Both the position numbers and the translations under genes were made by a program. A stretch of DNA of 64,000 bases, taken from positions 26,120 through 90,119 of the forward strand of contig CALUZS010000012.1 of NCBI GenBank assembly GCA_944325355.1. The letters are read 5' to 3'. The DNA comes from an uncultured Parabacteroides sp. (GTDB lineage: Bacteria > Bacteroidota > Bacteroidia > Bacteroidales > Tannerellaceae). The first letter of the stretch is position 1. Each line of letters starts with the position of its first letter. Below, in pieces: positions 56,405 to 64,000 of the stretch. Under the pieces are notes generated by a model. It was not told where the DNA came from. It saw only the letters and a program-made list of their open reading frames with translations, and did no database searches.

Positions 56405-58459
56405 ATGAAAATCAGAATTTTACACCAATTTATCCTCCCGTTATTTTTCGGGATATTCCTGTCAACAAATCTCCTTCATGCAGAAGATACCCCGATTGCA
56501 CGTATCGGAGAAAAAGAAGCGGTTCTTTCCAATGGAGAAGTAACTCTTGTATTTGATACCGAAAACAAGTTTCACATCAAAAGTATCCGGGAAGGAAATA
56601 AAGAATGGTTGCCAAACAATGGCATGCCTGGAGAAATATGGATGCTGACCCTCATTGGTCCTAATGGAGTGAATCCGGAGATAACACCGGCACACGGCGT
56701 CTTTCAAAACGTAAAAACAGAAATCAACACACCAGACTCAGCAGTATTGGTTTTCACATGGCAAATGAAATCCAACATACGTGAAACATATCCCATACGG
56801 ATGTACGTAGGATTAGGAAAACAGAGCACTCTCACCGAATGGAAAATAGAAGTCGACTTGCCAAAAGGATGGCAGGTATCAAAAACAGATTTTCCTCGTC
56901 TGACCGTACAACGCAGCGAAAAAGCAAAAGCCATCATGCCTACCGGATGGGGGTCGGAAAAACCGTTATATGTCTCCGCCAACTTTTCGGCAGTCTACCC
57001 GTCCCACAGCGCAGGGATGCAGCTCATGATGATGACGGAAGGAGAACATACGCTCTATTTCGCCACTCACGACAAAACGGCAAGCATGAAAACCTTGCGG
57101 ATGCGTGGGCTATACGGCAGTGCCATGCTTTCCAATGAAACAATAGCTTCCGCAGCTTGGAGTCCGGCAAACGGAGGTACTTTCCGGATGCCTTGGAACG
57201 TTAGCATCGGTTTTGGCCATGAAGGATGGGAATCGTGTGCAGTAAACTGGTACCGACCTTTCACATTCCAAACGGTATGGGGAAGCAAATCCTTTGCAGA
57301 TAAAAAAACACCCGAATGGCTCCTTAATGCCGATATGTGGCTCCGACCACATTTCGCGGCAGACTCTACCTGGGAATCTTTGAAAGAAGCCATCGAATTT
57401 TTCGGATCTGAGTGTGGAGTGCATTGGTACAGATGGCATCAAATTGCTTACGATTCAGAATATCCCGAATACTTTCCACCCAAAACCGCATTTCCGAAGA
57501 TGGTCAAAGACGCACAAAAAATGGGTGCACATGTCATTCCCTACATAAACGGACGGCTGTGGGATCCGGCAAGTAAAAGTTACACAGAATGGAACGGAAA
57601 AGAAGCATCCTGCCGAAAAGCAGATGGTACCCTCTATACGGAAATATATCCGACATCCATGATACCTAACAGCATCACCTGCCCGTCTTCACCGATTTGG
57701 CAAAACATCATCATCAAGTTGGTCGACAGGATACAAAACGAATTACAGACAAACGGTGTATATATCGACCAGATAGGTGCAGCCGCAGGAATGCCTTGCT
57801 GGGCACCGAACCATCCACATCCTGCAGGCGGAGGGGAATTTTGGCACGCATCTTACCGCCAAATGCTCACAAAGGTCCGGGAGCATCTGCATCCGGGGAA
57901 TATCATTATTACAGAAGACAACTCGGAATGCTATATGGATCTATTCGACATTATGCTGATGGTAAACAGCCCGCAGGCAAAGAGCACGCGGATTGTTCCC
58001 CTCTATCCGCTGATTTATTCCGACCGGATGATGGTAAACTGCTTCTTATACTATCCGCTCACCGAACCTGTCCATGACATGCGTTTCCGCTTGAAAAATG
58101 CGCTGGGCTTATTATGGGGGACGCAGCTTGGTTGGGTGAAACCGGAATTGCTGATGGCACAGGAAGCTAAGCCGGAAGCCGAATTTCTCCGCACACTCGT
58201 ACGCTTCAGAAAAAAACAACACGACATACTATATGGTGGAAGATTTGTTGCAGAAATTACGCCTACCGGTGATAATCCGGTAATTTCTTTCCCGGATATG
58301 CCGGATTCTCCTGTCGTACGGGGCTCCATGTGGGTCAGCCCGAAAGGCAAACAGGTTATCTATCTCGTAAATATCGACGACAATCCCCACACTGTCAAGA
58401 TTGAAAACGTAGGAGAATACAAAATAAAGGCAAAAGATGCGTTACGCATTAATCTATGA
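56405..58459 (+). CDS. DUF6259-type glycoside hydrolase-like protein, exported
   Basis: 684 residues from the ATG at 56405, where the signal peptide 'ILHQFILPLFFGIFLSTNLLHA' begins. N-terminal beta domain ('VTLVFDTENKFHIKSIREG'), then a TIM-barrel-like middle with 'CGVHWYRWHQ', 'HVIPYINGRLWDP', 'NGVYIDQIGAAAG' (candidate nucleophile Asp) and 'NIIITEDNSECY' (candidate acid), and a C-terminal beta domain ('VIYLVNIDDNPHTVKIENVGEYK'). The layout matches DUF6259 proteins, related to clan-D/GH13-like glycosidases. Activity not established; by context it may release uronic acid or deoxy-sugar material for the two upstream genes, 109 bases away. Confidence 0.8.
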   Translation: MKIRILHQFILPLFFGIFLSTNLLHAEDTPIARIGEKEAVLSNGEVTLVFDTENKFHIKSIREGNKEWLPNNGMPGEIWMLTLIGPNGVNPEITPAHGVFQNVKTEINTPDSAVLVFTWQMKSNIRETYPIRMYVGLGKQSTLTEWKIEVDLPKGWQVSKTDFPRLTVQRSEKAKAIMPTGWGSEKPLYVSANFSAVYPSHSAGMQLMMMTEGEHTLYFATHDKTASMKTLRMRGLYGSAMLSNETIASAAWSPANGGTFRMPWNVSIGFGHEGWESCAVNWYRPFTFQTVWGSKSFADKKTPEWLLNADMWLRPHFAADSTWESLKEAIEFFGSECGVHWYRWHQIAYDSEYPEYFPPKTAFPKMVKDAQKMGAHVIPYINGRLWDPASKSYTEWNGKEASCRKADGTLYTEIYPTSMIPNSITCPSSPIWQNIIIKLVDRIQNELQTNGVYIDQIGAAAGMPCWAPNHPHPAGGGEFWHASYRQMLTKVREHLHPGNIIITEDNSECYMDLFDIMLMVNSPQAKSTRIVPLYPLIYSDRMMVNCFLYYPLTEPVHDMRFRLKNALGLLWGTQLGWVKPELLMAQEAKPEAEFLRTLVRFRKKQHDILYGGRFVAEITPTGDNPVISFPDMPDSPVVRGSMWVSPKGKQVIYLVNIDDNPHTVKIENVGEYKIKAKDALRINL

Positions 58460-58492
58460 CAAGAGAGTCTCTTTGAAAGAGACTCTCTTGTC
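58458..58492 (+). repeat. perfect 17-bp palindrome over the stop codon of the DUF6259 gene
   Basis: The left arm 58458-58474 (GACAAGAGAGTCTCTTT) is the exact reverse complement of 58476-58492, with a single base (58475) between them. It begins at the second base of the TGA stop. No T-run follows; a smaller TCTCCaGGAGA type repeat comes right after. It may still stop transcription or protect the 3' end. Confidence 0.9.
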
Positions 58493-58637
58493 TCCAGGAG
58501 AAACATACCAAATACCTTAAACCTGTTAGACCCACTTTCTGATTCCGTCGGGAAAATACCCAATCATTGCGATTGATGCGCCTTGCTTTTATAAGGTACT
58601 TTGCAGTGTTTTAATAACGCTAAAAAGATCTTTATAA

Positions 58638-61034
58638 ATGAACATGATGATTGGAAGATTTTTCCTCTTATTTCTGTTGCTCTGTCCGGTGCATATAACC
58701 GCACAAAAACGAGCCATGATTACAGGAAAGATTCTATCGACGGAGAAAGAGATTGTAGACTTTGCCACTGTCTACTTAAAAGGAACTACATACGGCGGGA
58801 CAACGAACGAAAAAGGTATTTACCACCTAAAAGCCCCCGCCGGAACCTATACATTGGTAGTATCCGCCATCGGATATGAGACCGTAGAGAAACAAGTGAC
58901 CCTCATAGAAGATGAGCGCATCAAGCAACACATCACCATACGTCCCAAGACGGAAGAACTCGAAGAAGTCCTTGTCGTTTCTAACGGCATCAGCCGCCTG
59001 AAACGGTCTGCATTCAATGCCGTAGCTCTCGACACGAAAGGATTAGAGAATTCCAATCGCAGCCTAAGTGAAGCGCTGGTCAAAGCTCCGGGTATGAAAG
59101 TACGCGAGTCGGGCGGTGTCGGATCAGACATGCAGCTCTCGCTGGATGGATTCAGCGGCAAACACATCAAAGTATTCATAGACGGTGTGCCGCAAGAAGG
59201 CGTAGGCAGTTCATTCGGATTAAACAACATTCCGGCAGGCTTCGCCGAACGCATCGAGATATACAAAGGCGTCGTGCCGGTAGGCTTCGGAACAGATGCT
59301 ATCGGCGGTGTCATTAACATCATCACCAAAAAGAAACGCGACCGCTGGTTCTTGGATGCTTCCTATTCGTATGGCTCGTTTAACACACACAAGTCGTATG
59401 TTCATTTCGGACAAACTCTTAAAAACGGCTTTACATATGAGGTAAATGCTTTCCAGAACTACTCAGACAACGATTATAAAGTTGATGTCAACCCAGAAGT
59501 TTTTACCTTCAATCCCGACGGCTCGGTCTCAACCTATATCGACACACGCAACAAAGTTCGAGTAAAACGATTTAACGACACCTACCATAACGAAGCAATC
59601 ATCGGCAAAGTTGGTATTGTAGACAAAACCTGGGCCGACCGCCTGATGCTGAGTTTCACCTATTCGCACATGTACCAAGACATACAGACCGGCGTTCGCC
59701 AAATAACTGTATATGGAGAAAAACATCGTTTCGGTCATTCACTGATGCCTTCGTTGGAATACCGCAAACAAAACTTGCTCACCAAAGGGCTCGACGCCAT
59801 TCTGACCGTCAATTACAACCGCAACGCAACGACTAATGTAGATACCTCCTACTACCATTATAACTGGTATGGAGAACGCTACCGGATGAACTCGCCTGGC
59901 GAACAGTCGCGCCAATACAGCCGAGCAGACAATGATAACTGGAACGGTACACTGACACTGAACTACCGTTTGGGGCGTATGCACACCTTTACGTTCAACC
60001 ACGTTTTCAATGCCTTCCACCGGCAGAACACATCCATGCTTGCAGCCGAAGAAACGACAGATGCCATTGCCAAACAGACGCGCAAAAACATCAGCGGTCT
60101 CTCCTACCGTATCATGCCAAATGACAAATGGAATCTTTCACTCTTCGGGAAATATTACCACCAGTATGTAGAAGGGCCTATTGCTGAAGACGAGACGCAA
60201 AGCAACTATATCCGTCACACACGTACGGCCAGCTCCGCAGGCTATGGAGCTGCGGGTACCTACTTCATTCTCGATGGCTTGCAGGCAAAACTCTCATATG
60301 AAAAAGCATACCGCCTGCCGACCATCGAAGAGATGTTCGGTAATGAGGACTTGGAAATGGGTGATGTGACACTCCGACCCGAGAACAGTGACAATGCCAA
60401 TCTCAACCTGAGTTATAACCATACCTTTGGCAGCCACGCTCTTTATATAGAAGGCGGGTTAGTATATCGTAACACGAAGGACTACATCCAACGCAACATT
60501 ACCGACCTGAGCGGAGGCAAGGAAGCTGCCACTTACATCAACTACGGTAAAGTAGAGACGAAAGGTTATACACTATCAGTACGCTACAATTTCGGTCGTT
60601 GGCTCTCCGTCGGCGGCAACTTCACACAAATGGATGTACGCGACAAGCAACGCACACAGATAGGTTCGTCGGCAAACAATCTTGCCTATGGGGCACGGAT
60701 GCCGAACGTTCCTTATCGCTTTGCCGACTCGGACGTAACCTTCTACTGGCATAACCTTGGACGCAAAGGCAATCTGCTGACTGTGACGTACGACAACCAG
60801 TATTTGCATAGTTTCTCCTACTACTCGGAAGTCATCGGCAGCAACAACGCCGATTACATGGTTCCTAATCAGTTTTCGCATAACCTATCCCTTTCCTACA
60901 GTATCGGGCAAGGACGGTACAACCTATCCTTCGAATGCCGGAACTTTACGGACGAAAAACTGTACGACAACTTCAGCCTTCAGAAAGCGGGACGGGCTTT
61001 CTATGGAAAAGTACGTGTCTATTTCGGGAACTGA
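58638..61034 (+). CDS. xusA: TonB-dependent siderophore receptor, XusA type
   Basis: 798 residues. Signal peptide (about 1-22), carboxypeptidase-D regulatory-like domain (27-105, 'ITGKILSTEKEIVDFATVYLKGTTYGGTTNEKGIYHL'), TonB-box-like 'EELEEVLVVSNG', plug (about 118-228, 'VKAPGMKVRESGGVG', 'GGVINIITKKK'), then a 22-strand-type barrel ending 'GKVRVYFGN'. No STN domain, so no direct sigma signalling. The operon order receptor - DUF4374 lipoprotein - PepSY membrane protein equals xusABC of Bacteroides thetaiotaomicron, used to take up enterobactin and salmochelin from other bacteria; the assignment rests on that order as well as sequence. Confidence 0.88.
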   Translation: MNMMIGRFFLLFLLLCPVHITAQKRAMITGKILSTEKEIVDFATVYLKGTTYGGTTNEKGIYHLKAPAGTYTLVVSAIGYETVEKQVTLIEDERIKQHITIRPKTEELEEVLVVSNGISRLKRSAFNAVALDTKGLENSNRSLSEALVKAPGMKVRESGGVGSDMQLSLDGFSGKHIKVFIDGVPQEGVGSSFGLNNIPAGFAERIEIYKGVVPVGFGTDAIGGVINIITKKKRDRWFLDASYSYGSFNTHKSYVHFGQTLKNGFTYEVNAFQNYSDNDYKVDVNPEVFTFNPDGSVSTYIDTRNKVRVKRFNDTYHNEAIIGKVGIVDKTWADRLMLSFTYSHMYQDIQTGVRQITVYGEKHRFGHSLMPSLEYRKQNLLTKGLDAILTVNYNRNATTNVDTSYYHYNWYGERYRMNSPGEQSRQYSRADNDNWNGTLTLNYRLGRMHTFTFNHVFNAFHRQNTSMLAAEETTDAIAKQTRKNISGLSYRIMPNDKWNLSLFGKYYHQYVEGPIAEDETQSNYIRHTRTASSAGYGAAGTYFILDGLQAKLSYEKAYRLPTIEEMFGNEDLEMGDVTLRPENSDNANLNLSYNHTFGSHALYIEGGLVYRNTKDYIQRNITDLSGGKEAATYINYGKVETKGYTLSVRYNFGRWLSVGGNFTQMDVRDKQRTQIGSSANNLAYGARMPNVPYRFADSDVTFYWHNLGRKGNLLTVTYDNQYLHSFSYYSEVIGSNNADYMVPNQFSHNLSLSYSIGQGRYNLSFECRNFTDEKLYDNFSLQKAGRAFYGKVRVYFGN

Positions 61035-61126
61035 CAGGTATTTCCAATAAATAAAAAAATTGATTTCAGAAGTGATGACAATAAATTCCATTTCATTCAA
61101 TAACAAATAACAAACAATGTAATTAT

Positions 61127-62563
61127 ATGAAAACAGACAAAATGACACTTTTAAAATTGAGCGTCGCCCTTTTCACCGGCGGCATAATGTTCACCGCATG
61201 CAGCGATGATACGCTGCCCGGTGAGAATGATGATAATGACGATACACTCGTCGAAGACTTCTCGCGCTACGTCATCGCAACATCTACAACGGCATCAAGC
61301 AATACGACTTATACATTAATCACATCCCCTTCAATAGACAACGGTACCATCTCGGCCTTAGGCAACGGACTGGTCAACGATGGGGCAACGCAGTGGATAT
61401 TCTTCAACAACGACTATCTCTACGGTCTAAACTACAACCAAGGGAATGCCGGGACAACAGCGTCATACGTTTTGGCGTCCGATAGCTCCGTTGTAAAGCG
61501 GGATAGGGAATACAGCATCCGCCGCTTCACTACCTATGGAACGTATGATAATTATATCATAACTACCTCGACAGGCGACGGACCAACTGACTGGGCTGAC
61601 GAGAACGGCTATGTACCTCAATCCATTCTCATCTCTTACTTAGATACAGAAGCTGAGAGTTATACAACTAATAATACAACAGATTCCGTCTACCTTTCGG
61701 AGAACTTTTTGGGGAATGGTGAGTATGTCACGCTCTGTGGTCTTCTGCAACAAGATAACAAACTATACAGTGCAGCAGTTCCGATGGGTCTTAGTCAATA
61801 TGGCTGCATGCAACGTGATGAAGCAGGGAATTATAAATGGGTCTTACCCGGCAACGAAGATCTTATCAAGACTGAGAGCGGAGGCAGCGGCAGTAGCGCG
61901 TATGATAAAGACGAGTTGCAATGGACACAATATCCCGACGAATGCTGGGTTGCTATCTTCGATGATGAGACACTGACAACAAAAAAACTAATTAAAACAG
62001 ACCGCATCAGCTATGCTGCTGGTCGCAATCGCTCGCAATACTACCAGATGATTTGGGAAGCCGGTAATGGCGACATCTATGTATTCTCTCCTTCCTATGC
62101 AAAAACAATGAGTGATTCGCGCCAGCAGACAACACGGCCTGCCGGCGTAGTGCGCATCCCGGCAGGATCGGAAGAATTTGATAACTATTATTGCAATATC
62201 GAGACACAGAGCAACGGGCGCAGTTTCTTGCGTGTCTGGCCAGTCACGGATGACTATTTTCTGATGCTGATGTACGACCGGCCATTGACCGAGAGCGGAT
62301 TCGCCGCCACCGAGATGGCAATCTTCAAGGCTGAAGACCAACAGTTGACCTACATAACCGGGCTGCCTGCCGATGTATCGAGCTTTGGCAACACGCCTTT
62401 TATCGAGAATGGCATCGCCTACGTAGCCGTCACTCCGACAGACGGCAATCCGGCTGTCTACCGCATTGACCCGACCAACGCAACAGCCACTAAAGGGCTG
62501 GAGGTCGAAACCACACAAATCACCGGTATCGGCAAGCTAACCTACAAAGTTTCTCAAGATTAA
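61127..62563 (+). CDS. xusB: DUF4374 surface lipoprotein, XusB type (siderophore-binding)
   Basis: 478 residues. Lipobox 'MFTAC' with Cys25, directly followed by '[14 protein letters not shown]', an acidic stretch like the Bacteroidetes lipoprotein export signal, so it is probably displayed on the cell surface. The rest is a DUF4374 beta-propeller-like domain ('[19 protein letters not shown]', '[18 protein letters not shown]', '[25 protein letters not shown]', '[13 protein letters not shown]'). In the known system XusB captures the ferric siderophore and hands it to XusA. 92 bases after xusA. Confidence 0.88.
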   Translation: MKTDKMTLLKLSVALFTGGIMFTACSDDTLPGENDDNDDTLVEDFSRYVIATSTTASSNTTYTLITSPSIDNGTISALGNGLVNDGATQWIFFNNDYLYGLNYNQGNAGTTASYVLASDSSVVKRDREYSIRRFTTYGTYDNYIITTSTGDGPTDWADENGYVPQSILISYLDTEAESYTTNNTTDSVYLSENFLGNGEYVTLCGLLQQDNKLYSAAVPMGLSQYGCMQRDEAGNYKWVLPGNEDLIKTESGGSGSSAYDKDELQWTQYPDECWVAIFDDETLTTKKLIKTDRISYAAGRNRSQYYQMIWEAGNGDIYVFSPSYAKTMSDSRQQTTRPAGVVRIPAGSEEFDNYYCNIETQSNGRSFLRVWPVTDDYFLMLMYDRPLTESGFAATEMAIFKAEDQQLTYITGLPADVSSFGNTPFIENGIAYVAVTPTDGNPAVYRIDPTNATATKGLEVETTQITGIGKLTYKVSQD

Positions 62564-62575
62564 ACCATAGGAAAG

Positions 62576-63679
62576 ATGAGAACGCTTTTTGCAAAACTTC
62601 ATCTCTGGCTATCGATACCTTTCGGACTCATCATTGCGCTCGTCTGCCTGACGGGCGCAATCTTGGTGTTCGAAGAAGAGATATTGCACCTTTGTTATCC
62701 CTCCCGCTATTATGTCGAAGAGGTTAAAGGGAAACCGCTTCCTCCTTCCGAACTGATGCAGGCGGCAAGACAACAACTGCCCGACTCTATCCAAATTACC
62801 GGATTGCGCATCTTTTCAGACCCGAAGCGTACCTGCCAAGTTATCTTGCCCGGCAAGAAAGCTGCCGCCTTTATCGACCCTTATATGGCGAAACTGACCG
62901 GCGTAGACAATGGACAAGGTTTCTTCATGCAAACGATGCGCATTCACCGCTGGCTATTCGATACCTATAAGCGTGACGGAAGCTTCTCATGGGGGAAAGC
63001 GATCGTAGGATATGCTACACTCGCTATGGCTGTCATTCTTATCAGCGGACTGGCTATCTGGTGGCCCCGCAACCGAAAGATGTTAAGGAATCGACTGAAG
63101 ATACAAACGCAAAAAGGCTGGTTTCGTTTCTTCTACGACCTGCACGTATCAGGGGGCTTCTATGCAATGTTGCTCTTGCTTGTCCTTACGCTGACGGGAC
63201 TGACTTGGTCATTCGGCTGGTATCGCAATGCCTTTTATACACTCTTCGGTGTCGAACAGACAGGTAGCAAGAAAGAAACAAGAACCTCAGGTAAAGACGG
63301 GCGGAAACCGAAAGAACTGAATTGCACCCAATGGGATGCTGTACTTACCGACCTGCAAACCCGTTATCCGCACTACAATTCCATCACGTTGCAAGATGGT
63401 TCTGCAAACGTCTCCACCATGTGCTACGGCAATACAGGAGGTAGCGACCGCTACTCCTTCAACCCGGAAAATGGAGAGATAACCAACGTGCTACTCTACC
63501 GTGACCAACCCGATTCGAGCAAGATACGTAGTTGGATTTATGCCGTGCATGTCGGCTCATGGGGAGGAGTGATCACGCGAATACTTAGCTGCTTAGTATC
63601 CCTGCTTGGTGCGGTATTTGCCTTGACAGGTTATTACTTCTGGTTCCGTAAGCAGTCAAAGAGAAATGCCCACCGATGA
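62576..63679 (+). CDS. xusC: PepSY-domain inner-membrane protein, XusC type (ferric reductase-like)
   Basis: 367 residues with four membrane helices (about 12-33, 140-162, 196-218, 330-352; first 'LSIPFGLIIALVCLTGAILVF') and PepSY regions between them ('RIHRWLFDTYK', 'LHVSGGFYAMLLLL', 'YAVHVGSWGGVITRI'). Histidines in or near the helices (HRW, LHVSG, VHVG) could hold haem or iron, as in PepSY-associated siderophore reductases. It is expected to reduce or release iron after uptake. Starts 12 bases after xusB; a terminator follows. Confidence 0.88.
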   Translation: MRTLFAKLHLWLSIPFGLIIALVCLTGAILVFEEEILHLCYPSRYYVEEVKGKPLPPSELMQAARQQLPDSIQITGLRIFSDPKRTCQVILPGKKAAAFIDPYMAKLTGVDNGQGFFMQTMRIHRWLFDTYKRDGSFSWGKAIVGYATLAMAVILISGLAIWWPRNRKMLRNRLKIQTQKGWFRFFYDLHVSGGFYAMLLLLVLTLTGLTWSFGWYRNAFYTLFGVEQTGSKKETRTSGKDGRKPKELNCTQWDAVLTDLQTRYPHYNSITLQDGSANVSTMCYGNTGGSDRYSFNPENGEITNVLLYRDQPDSSKIRSWIYAVHVGSWGGVITRILSCLVSLLGAVFALTGYYFWFRKQSKRNAHR

Positions 63680-63755
63680 AAGAAAAAATCCCTGTAATAA
63701 AACTATAGTTTCACCGCAGAGAGACTATTGAATCTTTCTGACAGAGCAAAAAACG

Positions 63756-63792
63756 AAGGGAATAGCCACCCAGGTTATTCCCTTTTCTTTCT
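63756..63792 (+). terminator. terminator after xusC
   Basis: AAGGGAATAGCC (63756-63767) pairs with GGTTATTCCCTT (63773-63784) with one G-T pair and a 5-base loop, followed by TTCTTTCTTTTC. Confidence 0.8.
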
Positions 63793-63841
63793 TTTCAACA
63801 AAAAAATTATGCTTTTTGTTGCATAGTTCAAATTAATGCTC

Positions 63842-63849
63842 TACCTTTG
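63842..63849 (+). promoter_or_regulatory. -7 promoter box (TACCTTTG) for tRNA-Leu
   Basis: Exact TAnnTTTG, 19 bases before the tRNA; a -33-like TTG at 63819-63821 has a 20-base spacer. Confidence 0.65.
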
Positions 63850-63868
63850 CATCGCAATTCAGAAGAAT

Positions 63869-63952
63869 GCCCAGATGGCGGAATCGGTAGACGCGCTGGT
63901 CTCAAACACCAGTGGATTCACTTCCATCCCGGTTCGACCCCGGGTCTGGGTA
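63869..63952 (+). tRNA. tRNA-Leu (anticodon CAA)
   Basis: An 84-base class II tRNA. Acceptor GCCCAGA pairs with TCTGGGT (first pair G-U), anticodon stem CTGGT/ACCAG encloses loop CTCAAAC (anticodon CAA), a long variable arm follows, then the T-arm CCCGG-TTCGACC-CCGGG and discriminator A. CCA is not encoded. Downstream is a terminator. Confidence 0.95.
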
Positions 63953-63958
63953 CAGAAT

Positions 63959-63998
63959 AAAAGGCTAAGTATTGAATTATCAATTACTTAGCCTTTTT
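63959..63998 (+). terminator. terminator after tRNA-Leu
   Basis: A 13-bp stem AAAAGGCTAAGTA/TACTTAGCCTTTT ending in TTTTT, 6 bases after the tRNA. Confidence 0.85.
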
Positions 63999-64000
63999 AC

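Noticed and set aside
1..64000. CRISPR arrays, insertion sequences, phage genes
   Set aside because: No regularly spaced repeats, transposase or phage structural genes were seen on either strand.

Overview
The window reads as a chromosome segment of an anaerobic gut-type Bacteroidales bacterium. The evidence is: several promoters with the Bacteroidetes -7 box TAnnTTTG; an ECF sigma / FecR anti-sigma / SusC / SusD cassette; many GH-type lipoproteins; MeaB; Rex; and the type IX secretion genes porU, porV and porW. Bacteroides itself lacks a full type IX system, so a Parabacteroides/Tannerellaceae-like or Odoribacter-like genome fits better; the genus cannot be fixed from this window. No CRISPR array, phage or insertion sequence was seen.

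Layout. 1-8870 (+): the 3' end of an alpha-2-macroglobulin gene, a YbjQ-family gene, then an ECF sigma factor, a FecR anti-sigma factor, a SusC with an STN signalling domain and a SusD lipoprotein, closed by a strong terminator. 9082-9988 (-): a lysine exporter (LysO) encoded as two overlapping genes. 10066-18740 (+): a GH92 mannosidase, a 2-hydroxyacid dehydrogenase, an AlkD-like repair protein, a TIGR02757 protein, a LOG-family protein and a tricorn-type S41 protease. 18766-28034: xerD (-), then aroQ, pyk, an O-methyltransferase, rbfA, a LolC/FtsX-type permease, manC (-), two DUF1573 proteins and meaB. 28123-42676 (-): argS, a SUI1-type factor, ispF, porV, porU, a FAH-family hydrolase, rex, porW, a metal ABC permease, a small Cys-rich membrane protein and aroA. 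42803-44952 (+): nudC and dgt. 44956-54320 (-): rsgA and frr, a GH140-like gene, pyrH, a GH16 gene, an alkylsulfatase, a ROK kinase-MurQ etherase fusion and an SGNH hydrolase. 54564-58459 (+): KDG kinase, KDPG aldolase and a DUF6259 glycosidase-like protein. 58638-63679 (+): a xusABC-type siderophore uptake operon. 63869-63952 (+): tRNA-Leu(CAA) with its own terminator.

How the parts work together. The sigma/FecR/SusC/SusD block is a self-regulated outer-membrane uptake system, in which the SusC STN domain signals to FecR. PorU, PorV and PorW belong to one secretion machine embedded among housekeeping genes. The sugar block at 46.6-58.5 kb mixes secreted hydrolases with cytoplasmic amino-sugar and ketodeoxygluconate metabolism. 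The xus genes form a receptor / surface lipoprotein / inner-membrane PepSY relay for xenosiderophore iron.

The observations I rate highest are: a 22-bp perfect inverted repeat inside the first codons of the sigma gene; the ROK-MurQ fusion; a probable single-base frameshift in a T7 run that separates a perfect lipoprotein signal from the GH140-like gene; and a 17-bp perfect palindrome over the stop codon of the DUF6259 gene.
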